Shown here: positions 1 through 6,447 of the stretch, piece by piece
Numbering within the stretch: the stretch's first letter is position 1
Layout of the letters: every line of letters starts with the position of its first letter
Source: Gemmatimonadota bacterium
GTDB taxonomy: Bacteria; Gemmatimonadota; Gemmatimonadetes; Longimicrobiales; Gaopeijiaceae
Direction: 5' to 3'
DNA: 7,058 bases
Assembly: GCA_030618065.1 (NCBI GenBank)
Contig: JAUXEE010000100.1
Coordinates: forward strand, 1 to 7,058
Made by a program: the position numbers and the translations under genes
Notes under the pieces: generated by a model
What the model was told of the DNA's origin: nothing
Databases searched by the model: none
Seen by the model: the letters and a program-made list of their open reading frames with translations, nothing else

Positions 1-1
1 C

Positions 2-73
2 GTCACGAAGTCCGCGGGGGCAGCCCGCTTCGTCGCCCGAGTGAAAGCCATCATCCGGCGGTCGCTCCTCTGA
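2..73 (+). CDS. C-terminal end of an unidentified upstream protein (partial)
   Basis: This is an open frame of 23 codons entering from the left edge and ending at a TGA at 71-73. It is the best coding candidate at the edge. Frame 3 stops early, and frame 1 simply runs on through the intergenic leader and overlaps secD. The visible tail is basic and could form an amphipathic helix (residues such as RFVARVKAIIRRSLL). I do not recognise the family. YajC and Tgt are common neighbours upstream of secD in other bacteria, but this tail does not clearly look like either. The gene is followed by 138 non-coding bases that include an intrinsic terminator, so it may belong to a separate transcription unit. 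Confidence 0.4.
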   Translation, partial: VTKSAGAARFVARVKAIIRRSLL

Positions 74-97
74 GGGACCGGAGTTTGGGCGGCAGGG

Positions 98-114
98 TTT
101 GGCGCTGGACCAAA
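98..114. repeat. Short inverted repeat in the secD leader
   Basis: TTTGG (98-102) and CCAAA (110-114) are perfect inverted arms separated by 7 bases. The repeat abuts the TTGACA hexamer at 115. It could be a weak hairpin or a regulator's binding site, but five-base arms are easily found by chance. No T-run follows, so it is not a terminator. Confidence 0.25.
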
Positions 115-147
115 TTGACACAACCCGACGTGTTAGACAGTTTTATA
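115..147 (+). promoter_or_regulatory. Possible sigma70-like promoter upstream of secD
   Basis: A perfect -35 hexamer TTGACA lies at 115-120 in the only gap of the window. The AT-rich stretch TTTTATA at 141-147 is the only reasonable -10 element, but it gives a spacer of 20-21 bases instead of the usual 16-18. At the ideal 17-base spacing the hexamer is CAGTTT (138-143), a poor match. If this promoter is real, transcription would start at about 153-156, exactly where the terminator-like hairpin begins. Location and the -35 match support it; spacing argues against it. Confidence 0.3.
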
Positions 148-156
148 GGCTTTCGG

Positions 157-185
157 AGGAGGGCCTCCGGCCCTTCTTTTTTTTT
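157..185 (+). terminator. Intrinsic (rho-independent) terminator or attenuator before secD
   Basis: Bases 157-165 pair with 169-177 to form a 9-bp stem with one G-T wobble (159/175) and a 3-base loop TCC. The core AGGGCC/GGCCCT is perfect. The stem runs straight into nine T residues at 177-185, in an otherwise GC-rich window. This is a textbook intrinsic terminator on the + strand. It sits 83 bases after the upstream stop codon and ends 26 bases before the secD ATG. The simplest reading is the end of the upstream transcript. A shorter competing hairpin, CGGAGG (154-159) with CCTCCG (164-169), overlaps the stem and cannot form at the same time. Confidence 0.65.
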
Positions 186-211
186 CGACCCTGATCCTCG
201 GCTCGAGCCAA

Positions 212-1909
212 ATGTTCAAGACCATTCGAGGTCGACTGATCACCATCTTCATCGTCGTGGCCGTGGCGTTGGGCTACCTGTATTCCAACAATCTGAAGAA
301 CGGCCGCTGGGTTAAGCTCGGCCTGGATCTGCAGGGTGGAATGCACCTGGTCCTGGAAGTGGATGATCCTGATGGAACCTTCACCGATTCAGCCAAAGCG
401 GACCACATCGATCGGGCGGAACGTATCATTCGTACCCGCATCGATGAGTTCGGCGTGGAAGAGCCCCTCATCCAGAAGGTGGGATCCCAGCGGCTCATCA
501 TCGAGCTTCCGGGCATGCAGGACGAGAACCGGGCCAAAAACCTGATTCAGGCCAACGCCTTCCTGGAGTTCAAGCTCGTCCTTCCCACCACTCGGATCGA
601 GTCATCCTTGGCCCGAATGGACCGTGCCGTGGTAGCCGCCTTGGGGGCCGACGTCCTCAGGGAGATGGGACAGGCCGAAGAGGCTGCGCCTGAAACCCAG
701 TCTTTGGAGGAGCTCCTTTTCCAGGGCCGTGACTCGGCCGCAGCGGGGGATTCGGCCCAAGTCGCTGACTCGGCCCAAGCCGCCGTTTCGGTCCAGGCCC
801 CTGAAGTGGAGGAGGCGACACCCACCGACTCGACGGAAACGCCGATTCCTCAGGCTGATCTCCGCCCCTTGACCGGGCTCCTGCGCCAGGGGGACGGAGA
901 TGGCATTTTCTTCGTGGCCGAGGAAGATGTGGAGGTAGCTCGCCAGTTCCTGGATCTTCCCGAGGTCAAGGTGGCCATGCCCAGGGATGTGTCCCTCCAG
1001 TGGGGGGAAGACATTCTGGGTGTCGGGGCCCGGACCTACCGGCGGCTGTACGTCCTGGAAGACGAAGCGTTCATGACCGGTGAGATGCTGGAAAACGCCA
1101 CGGCCAACCGGGACCCCCAGTTCAATCAACCTCTGGTGAATTTCGAACTGAACCGGAGGGGCGGACGACGCTTCGCCGACTTCACGGGTCAACACGTCGG
1201 CGATTTCCTGGCCATCGTTCTGGACGGTGAGGTCATGAGCGCCCCGGTCATCCGGGACCGCATCGGAGCCTCGGGACAGATCGAGCTTGGGAATTCCCCT
1301 ATCGAGGAGGCCCGGGACCTGGCTCTGGTCCTCCGGGCAGGCGCCCTCAGCGCTCCCCTGATCATCATGGAGGAGCGAACGGTGGGACCCTCCCTGGGGG
1401 CTGACTCCATCGACGCCGGGGTCATTGCCGGGATCGTCGGTTTGCTCCTGGTCGTGGTCATCATGCTCGCCTACTACCGCATGGCCGGGCTTCTGGCCCT
1501 GGGAGCCCTGAGCATTTATGTGCTCCTGGTCATGGGGGGATTGGCGGCGTTGGAGGCTACCCTGACGGTACCCGGGATCGCCGGGCTGATCCTCTCGGTG
1601 GGAATGGCGGTGGACGCAAACGTCCTCATCTTCGAGCGCATTCGTGAGGAGCTCATCGCCGGCAGGGCCACGCGCACCGCGGTGGACGAAGGTTTCGGGA
1701 ATGCCCTTTCTGCCATCGTGGACGCGAACATGACCACGCTGATCACGGCCCTCATCCTCTTCCAGTTTGGTACCGGACCCGTTCGTGGCTTCGCCGTGAC
1801 CCTGTCCATCGGGATCGTGGCTTCGTTCTTCTCCGCCCTCTTTGTCACTCGGACCCTCTTCCTCCTGTACCTCTCCGGGAAGAAGACGGCCGATCCCATA
1901 AGCATCTAA
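212..1909 (+). CDS. secD: Protein translocase subunit SecD
   Basis: SecD is an inner-membrane RND-fold protein. With SecF it uses the proton gradient to help pull exported proteins across after SecYEG/SecA. The 565-residue product has an N-terminal membrane anchor at about 9-26, then a large extracytoplasmic region. The latter contains the family motif GLDLQGG (37-43). C-terminal membrane helices lie at about 402-421, 425-447, 452-474, 505-520 and 525-555. The proton-relay signature VDANVLIFERIREE (467-480) includes D468 in the fourth helix, which corresponds to the functional Asp known in the family. Length is close to E. coli SecD (615). The start is the only plausible in-frame initiator and places the anchor correctly, but no Shine-Dalgarno is visible before it. 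Unusual is an Ala/Asp/Glu/Ser/Gln-rich linker at about 153-215 with a tandem hexapeptide repeat. secF follows after 9 bases. Confidence 0.96.
   Translation: MFKTIRGRLITIFIVVAVALGYLYSNNLKNGRWVKLGLDLQGGMHLVLEVDDPDGTFTDSAKADHIDRAERIIRTRIDEFGVEEPLIQKVGSQRLIIELPGMQDENRAKNLIQANAFLEFKLVLPTTRIESSLARMDRAVVAALGADVLREMGQAEEAAPETQSLEELLFQGRDSAAAGDSAQVADSAQAAVSVQAPEVEEATPTDSTETPIPQADLRPLTGLLRQGDGDGIFFVAEEDVEVARQFLDLPEVKVAMPRDVSLQWGEDILGVGARTYRRLYVLEDEAFMTGEMLENATANRDPQFNQPLVNFELNRRGGRRFADFTGQHVGDFLAIVLDGEVMSAPVIRDRIGASGQIELGNSPIEEARDLALVLRAGALSAPLIIMEERTVGPSLGADSIDAGVIAGIVGLLLVVVIMLAYYRMAGLLALGALSIYVLLVMGGLAALEATLTVPGIAGLILSVGMAVDANVLIFERIREELIAGRATRTAVDEGFGNALSAIVDANMTTLITALILFQFGTGPVRGFAVTLSIGIVASFFSALFVTRTLFLLYLSGKKTADPISI
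731..802 (+). repeat. 18-bp tandem repeat within secD (hexapeptide DSAQxA)
   Basis: Units at 731-748, 749-766 and 767-784 encode DSAAAG, DSAQVA and DSAQAA. A fourth, degenerate unit at 785-802 encodes VSVQAP. The second and third units share long identical stretches such as TCGGCCCAAG. The period is a multiple of three, so copy-number change would keep the frame. It lies in the extracytoplasmic linker of SecD, residues 174-197. Confidence 0.75.
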
Positions 1910-1918
1910 GAGCGTTCC

Positions 1919-2890
1919 ATGCGCATCTTCAGCGACGCCCACTTCCCGTTCATCGAAAAGCGGAAGACCGCTTATCTCCTCTCCGGTGCCCTGCTCCTGG
2001 TGGCCATTGGGGCGATGCTGGCCAATGTGGCCCTCATCGGCAGTTGGCAGCACTACGGAGTGGACTTTACCGGGGGATCTCTCATCCAGGTCCGATTCGA
2101 GATTCCCATGACGGCCGGGGAACTCCGGGATGCGTTGGGAGGGGCCAACGCCCCGGCCATCACCAAATTCGGGGCGGAGCACGACTTCACGATTCGTGCC
2201 CCCGTCATGGAGGACGCCAGTGTCGACGAAGTAAGGCAGGAGCTGGAGGGCCAGATCAGGGCCGCCTTCGGGAGCGAGAGCTTCGAGGTGGTTCAAGCCG
2301 ACCTGGTTGGGGCCAAGGTCGGGGGTGAGCTTCAGCAGAAAGCGGCCTTCGCCATTCTCTTCTCCTTCTTCCTCACCCTCATCTACCTGGCTATTCGGTT
2401 CGAGCTCCGATTCGGAATCGCCGCCATCATCGCCACTGCTCACGACCTTATCCTCACCCTCGGCTTTTTGGCGCTCCTGCGCGTGGACATCGCGTTGCCC
2501 ACGGTGGCCGCCCTCCTGACCATCGTGGGGTACTCCCTGAACGACACCATCGTGGTGTTCGATCGCATCCGGGAGAACCTGGGCAGGAAGGGTGGGCGAA
2601 AAGAGGATCCGGCCGAGCTGGTGAACCGGTCCATCAACGAGACCCTCCCCCGAACCGTCCTGACTTCCGGGACGACGCTGGCCGTGCTCATGGCCCTGCT
2701 GATCCTGGGAGGGGCCGTGCTCCGGGACTTCACCATGGTCCTGATCCTGGGGGTCGTCATTGGAACCTACTCCTCCATTTTCGTGGCATCACCGGCCCTC
2801 CTGGAGATCCAGAAGCGGTGGGGCACCGGGGATTCCAAGGAGAAGGAGAGGGCCCGAAAGAGGCGTAAGAGCGCTTCCGTGCCTGTTTGA
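1919..2890 (+). CDS. secF: Protein translocase subunit SecF
   Basis: SecF is the partner of SecD in the proton-driven SecDF complex of the inner membrane. The 323-residue length is typical. Visible landmarks are an N-terminal membrane helix at about 18-38, the conserved VDFTGG (48-53), and an extracytoplasmic domain to about 138. Five C-terminal helices follow, from about 142 to 295. The second carries AHDLILTLGF (174-183), and the signature YSLNDTIVVFDRIREN (205-220) includes D209. The tail after residue 298 is strongly basic (RARKRRK), as expected for a cytoplasmic end. The ATG is 9 bases after the secD stop; only a weak AAGAG (1908-1912) precedes it. Separate secD and secF genes differ from the fused secDF of Bacillus. 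Expression is probably coupled to secD. Confidence 0.96.
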   Translation: MRIFSDAHFPFIEKRKTAYLLSGALLLVAIGAMLANVALIGSWQHYGVDFTGGSLIQVRFEIPMTAGELRDALGGANAPAITKFGAEHDFTIRAPVMEDASVDEVRQELEGQIRAAFGSESFEVVQADLVGAKVGGELQQKAAFAILFSFFLTLIYLAIRFELRFGIAAIIATAHDLILTLGFLALLRVDIALPTVAALLTIVGYSLNDTIVVFDRIRENLGRKGGRKEDPAELVNRSINETLPRTVLTSGTTLAVLMALLILGGAVLRDFTMVLILGVVIGTYSSIFVASPALLEIQKRWGTGDSKEKERARKRRKSASVPV

Positions 2891-3705
2891 CGGTGTGCGG
2901 ACCGCCTCTCCTCGTAGATAGCCACTGCCACCTCACCGACGCTCAATTCGATAAAGACCGGTCGGAGGTCCTCCTCCGGGCAGGGCAGGCGGGCGTAGGG
3001 AAGATCCTGACCATCGCCTCCGACCGGGGGGACGCCGAGCGAGTGGCGAAGCTCCTGGATGGCGGCGGGGAGACTGCCGGCGCGGCTGGGACCCGCCCCC
3101 AACTTTGGGGAACAGCGGGGGTGCATCCCCACGAGGCGGAGGCTGCCGCGGAAGGGGATCTGGACGCCATCAGGGAGCTGGCCCGGAGCCATCCCCGCAT
3201 CGTGGCGGTGGGAGAAACAGGGTTGGACTTCTTCTACGATCACTCGCCTCGGAGCCTCCAGGAGTCCCTCTTCCGAGACCATCTGGCCATGGCTGAGGCC
3301 TTGGATCTTCCCATTGTGGTCCACTCACGAAACGCCGATGACCTGACGGCCCGGATCCTCCAGGAGTGGGGGAGCAGGGTGCGAGGTGTGTTGCACTGCT
3401 TCACGGGTGGAGCGGAGCTGCTGGAGGTGGCTTTGGAGGTAGGCTGGATGGTCTCATTTACGGGAATCATCACCTTCAAGAAGTACGACGCCCAGACTCT
3501 GGTCCGCTCCCTTCCCCGGGAGCGCCTCATGGTGGAGACGGATGCCCCCTACCTGGCTCCCGTGCCTCACAGGGGCCGAAGGAATGAGCCGTCCTACGTT
3601 GCTCGGGTTGCGGAGAGCCTGGCGACCATTCGTGGGGAGGATCTGGAGGAGGTTCAGGGGTATACCTCCGAGAACGCCGTTCGTTTTTTCGACCTGACTC
3701 CCTGA
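2887..3705 (+). CDS. tatD: TatD-family metal-dependent hydrolase (DNase)
   Basis: This is a cytosolic TIM-barrel amidohydrolase of the TatD/YcfH family. Known members are Mg- or Mn-dependent 3'-5' DNases, some acting on damaged DNA; the exact substrate here cannot be read from sequence. All expected metal ligands are present: HxH in DSHCH (H13, H15), E110 in GETGLDFF, H146 in VVHSRN, H170 in LHCFTG and D219 in ETDAPYLAP. GVHPHE (78-83) is also typical. At 272 residues it is slightly longer than usual because of a Gly/Ala-rich insert at about 58-72. The start is uncertain: TTG at 2887 overlaps the secF stop by four bases, while GTG at 2893 starts two bases after it and removes two residues. 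Neither has a clear ribosome binding site, so coupling to secF is likely. mutL follows after one base. Confidence 0.93.
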   Translation: MTVCGPPLLVDSHCHLTDAQFDKDRSEVLLRAGQAGVGKILTIASDRGDAERVAKLLDGGGETAGAAGTRPQLWGTAGVHPHEAEAAAEGDLDAIRELARSHPRIVAVGETGLDFFYDHSPRSLQESLFRDHLAMAEALDLPIVVHSRNADDLTARILQEWGSRVRGVLHCFTGGAELLEVALEVGWMVSFTGIITFKKYDAQTLVRSLPRERLMVETDAPYLAPVPHRGRRNEPSYVARVAESLATIRGEDLEEVQGYTSENAVRFFDLTP

Positions 3706-3706
3706 T

Positions 3707-5500
3707 ATGCCTCGACGCATCCACATTCTTCCCGATATCGTGGCGAACCAGATCGCCGCCGGCGAAGTGGTAGAGCGGCCGGCCTCCGTGGTAAAGGAGC
3801 TCGTGGAGAACGCATTAGATGCCGGGGCACGCTCGATTCGGGTCGTGGTGGAGGGTGGTGGAAAGCATCGGATCCGGGTCTCTGACGACGGAGTGGGCAT
3901 GGGGAGGGAAGACGCTCTCCTCTCCCTGGACCGGCACGCGACCAGCAAGATCTCCAAGCCGGAGGAGCTGGCCCGGGTTTCCACCTTCGGCTTTCGAGGG
4001 GAGGCGTTACCCTCCATCGCCGCCGTGTCGCGACTGACCCTGGAAACCAGCGAGGCCGGGGACTCTGCCGGTACGGTCCTGAGGGTGGAGGGTGGGAAGA
4101 TCCTTTCCGTCAAGGACTTCCCGAGGCGTCCCGGCACCACCGTGGAGGTTCTGAATCTCTTTTTCAACGCTCCGGCCAGAAGGAAATTCCTGAAACCGGC
4201 ATCGGCGGAAACCCGGGCTGTGAGCGATGCCCTGGTGAGCCTGGCTCTAGCGAATCCGTCCGTGGGGTTTTCGCTGGAATCCGGGGCCAGGGCCCTTCTG
4301 GAGCTGAAGCCCGTAGACGACGTCGCCACCCGGGTCTCGGATCTTTGGGGGCGGGAGGCGGCTTCATCGCTACTGCCCGCTTCCGGGGAAGGAGATGGAC
4401 TGGGCCTCAGAGGCCTGGTTCAACGCCCCGATGCCGCGGGTCCGGGATTCCGGAGGGCCTATCTCTTCGTGAACGGCCGGCCCTTCAAGAGTCCCTCCCT
4501 TCTTCGGGCTGCCGATCGAGGATACAGGACCACTACGGCTCCGGGGCAGCGCCCCTGGCTCTTCCTCTATCTCCAGGTCAGCGATGGGGTCGTGGACGTG
4601 AACGTCCATCCGGCGAAACTGGAGGTCCGTTTCCGGGACTCCGGCACCGTGGAAGCCCTTGTGGAGGAGACCGTCCGGGAAGCCTTGGCCGGTTCGGAGA
4701 GCTCCGCCACCCTGGATTCCCAGTTGACTCCGCCCCGGATGGTGGTCCGGGAAGGAAGACCCGGCAGGGGGACGCCGCCGCCGGAGGCGGGGAGGGGAAG
4801 GAGAGAGCCCCCGCCTGATTCCCAGATGGCCCTCTTCCTCTCCGGGGCCCATGAGTCGCCTGGGGACGATGGCTTCCCGGAGATCCAGGGAGAAGACAAT
4901 GTCCCCGTGGGGCCCACTGATGTGGGACGCCCTCGGCTCTGGCAGGTTCACGACAGCTACATCCTGGCGGAAATCCGGGAGGGCCTTCTGATCATCGATC
5001 AGCATTCGGCCCACGAGCGGGTCCTCTTTCAACGCCTGATGGGAGCCTTCCAGGGCCAGGGGCAGGAGAGCCAACGCCTTCTTTTCCCCCTCACTCTGCG
5101 GCTTTCTCCGGCGGAAGCCAGACTGGTGTTGGACCTGAAGGGGATTCTTTCCAGGGCCGGCTTCGAGGTGGAGGAATTCGGCGGGGACACGGTGATTCTT
5201 CAATCCGTGCCCAACCCTCATCCTTACTTCGATGCCGAGCGGTGCTTCCGTGAGATGATCCAGGAGCTCACCGAAGGCTCCGATCTGTTGCGCTCGGCCA
5301 AGAACCAGCACGAGCGGATCGCCATGACCTTTGCGTGCAAGGGGGCCATCAAGGCCGGCCAACGCCTTCCCCAGGAGGAGATGGCCGAGCTCTTCGACGC
5401 CCTTTTCGCCACCGAGCTCCCGTACCACGACGTTCACGGCCGCCCCACCATCGTTCGGTTGAGCTCGGCTGAGTTGGAGCGGAAATTCGGCAGGCACTGA
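3707..5500 (+). CDS. mutL: DNA mismatch repair protein MutL
   Basis: MutL couples MutS recognition of mismatches to strand incision. The N-terminal GHKL ATPase is complete: ENALDAG (34-40) with catalytic E34, DDGVGMG (60-66), RHATSKI (76-82), GFRGEALPSI (95-104) and HPAKLEVRF with K304. A Pro/Gly/charged linker spans about 329-405, followed by a dimerisation/endonuclease-type domain. There the motif DQHSAHER (431-438) is present, as in MutL proteins that nick DNA themselves, unlike E. coli MutL. ACK (543-545) matches the ACR motif and FGR (594-596) the final FxR. However, Q442 stands where the DQHA(x)2E(x)4E motif expects Glu, and DVHGRP (575-580) replaces CPHGRP. The 597-residue length is typical. 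The start lies one base after the tatD stop without a Shine-Dalgarno, so coupling is likely. The stop overlaps the miaA ATG by one base. Confidence 0.96.
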   Translation: MPRRIHILPDIVANQIAAGEVVERPASVVKELVENALDAGARSIRVVVEGGGKHRIRVSDDGVGMGREDALLSLDRHATSKISKPEELARVSTFGFRGEALPSIAAVSRLTLETSEAGDSAGTVLRVEGGKILSVKDFPRRPGTTVEVLNLFFNAPARRKFLKPASAETRAVSDALVSLALANPSVGFSLESGARALLELKPVDDVATRVSDLWGREAASSLLPASGEGDGLGLRGLVQRPDAAGPGFRRAYLFVNGRPFKSPSLLRAADRGYRTTTAPGQRPWLFLYLQVSDGVVDVNVHPAKLEVRFRDSGTVEALVEETVREALAGSESSATLDSQLTPPRMVVREGRPGRGTPPPEAGRGRREPPPDSQMALFLSGAHESPGDDGFPEIQGEDNVPVGPTDVGRPRLWQVHDSYILAEIREGLLIIDQHSAHERVLFQRLMGAFQGQGQESQRLLFPLTLRLSPAEARLVLDLKGILSRAGFEVEEFGGDTVILQSVPNPHPYFDAERCFREMIQELTEGSDLLRSAKNQHERIAMTFACKGAIKAGQRLPQEEMAELFDALFATELPYHDVHGRPTIVRLSSAELERKFGRH

Positions 5501-6447
5501 TGCCTCCCCCCCACTTCCTGGCCATCGTGGGGCCGACTGCCTCGGGGAAAACAGGCCTGTCGTTGGAGGTCGGGAAGGAGCTGGGCGGAGAGATCATCTC
5601 CATGGATTCCAGGCAGATCTACCGGGGCATGGACATAGGAACGGGGAAGGTGGGCCTTCGTGAACGAGCCCTCCTCCCCCACCATGGCCTCGATCTGCGA
5701 GATCCGAACCAGAGATATTCGGCAGGCCACTTCGCCCGGGACGCACGGGGGTGGATCGAGGACATCCGAGCCCGGGGTCGGGTTCCCATCCTGGTGGGTG
5801 GCACCGGATTCTTCTTGAAGGCTCTCATGGAGCCCATGTTCAAGGAGCCGGAGCTGGACGTGGAACGACTGGGTCGCCTTCGGGTCTTTCTGAACCACCT
5901 TTCGCCGGAGAAGCTCTCGGACTTTGTGAGGACGCTGGATCCAGAGGGGGAGGCGGCGGCGGAGGGGGGGCGACAACGGGCCACCCGAAAGGTGGAGATG
6001 GCCCTTCTCACCGGCCGCCCCCTGTCCTGGTGGCATCTGGTGAGCGAGCCTTCAGAGGATCCAATGGAGGGCTTGATCGTCCTCCTGGACCTTCCGAGGG
6101 ACGTCCTTTACGAGAAGATCAACCGGCGGGTGGGCCTCATGATCCAGGAGGGACTGGTGGCGGAGGTGGAGGGGCTCCTGAAAGCTGGATTCGGGGCCGA
6201 GGATCCCGGCATGACGGGCGCAGGTTACAGAGAGATCATCAGTTTCCTCCGAGGGAGTCTCACCCTGGACGAGGCGGCCGAAGAGATCCGCCGCTCCCAT
6301 CGGAAGTATGCACGGCGCCAGATCACATGGTACCGGCATCAGCTTCCCCCGGGGACGCTGGTGTTGGACGGCACCGGGACGGAAGATGAAAGGGTAGGGC
6401 AAGTGATGGCTGAATGGGCAATCGCCGAGGAGAAGGGAGCCGCATGA
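5500..6447 (+). CDS. miaA: tRNA dimethylallyltransferase MiaA
   Basis: MiaA transfers the dimethylallyl group of DMAPP to N6 of A37 in tRNAs that read codons starting with U, the first step to i6A/ms2i6A. Visible features are the P-loop-like GPTASGKT (11-18), DSRQIYRGMDIGTGK (36-50) with the family Asp, HHGLDLRDP (61-69), YSAGHF (73-78), GGTGFFLKAL (100-109), GYRE (242-245) and YARRQITWYRH (270-280). At 315 residues it is of normal length. Two divergences stand out: FF replaces the usual LY in the GGTG motif, and the segment normally reading NDxQRxxRALE is GGRQRATRKVE (156-166), encoded by a very G-rich tract. The ATG overlaps the mutL stop in TGATG, as expected for coupled translation. mutL-miaA is a known conserved pair in other bacteria. 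Confidence 0.94.
   Translation: MPPPHFLAIVGPTASGKTGLSLEVGKELGGEIISMDSRQIYRGMDIGTGKVGLRERALLPHHGLDLRDPNQRYSAGHFARDARGWIEDIRARGRVPILVGGTGFFLKALMEPMFKEPELDVERLGRLRVFLNHLSPEKLSDFVRTLDPEGEAAAEGGRQRATRKVEMALLTGRPLSWWHLVSEPSEDPMEGLIVLLDLPRDVLYEKINRRVGLMIQEGLVAEVEGLLKAGFGAEDPGMTGAGYREIISFLRGSLTLDEAAEEIRRSHRKYARRQITWYRHQLPPGTLVLDGTGTEDERVGQVMAEWAIAEEKGAA
6433..6439 (+). promoter_or_regulatory. Ribosome binding site of bshA
   Basis: AAGGGAG lies inside the last codons of miaA and ends 4 bases before the bshA ATG at 6444. It is the clearest Shine-Dalgarno in the window and supports this start for bshA. The other genes have weak or no such sequence. Confidence 0.6.

Noticed and set aside
85..315. A 76-codon + strand frame across the leader and the start of secD
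   Set aside because: It runs through the terminator and overlaps secD in another frame; its product is Arg/Ser/Pro-rich with no domain, and it is not a likely leader peptide.
602..2443. A 613-codon open frame on the minus strand opposite secD and secF
   Set aside because: It is rich in Gly, Asp, Glu, His and Pro with no recognisable domain, as expected from the complement of GC-rich coding sequence. Both genes beneath it are unmistakable.
4764..4800. GC-rich inverted repeat (CCGCC...GGCGG) in the mutL linker as an internal terminator
   Set aside because: No T-run follows, and the region encodes the Pro/Gly-rich linker where such composition is expected.
4370..5497. A 375-codon minus-strand open frame opposite mutL
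   Set aside because: It is a shadow of mutL's C-terminal half, with low-complexity composition and no family signature.
5506..5512. Run of seven Cs near the miaA start as a phase-variation switch
   Set aside because: It is short for a phase-variable tract, occurs in a GC-rich genome and encodes a Pro-Pro-Pro-His stretch in frame. MiaA is not a typical phase-variable product.
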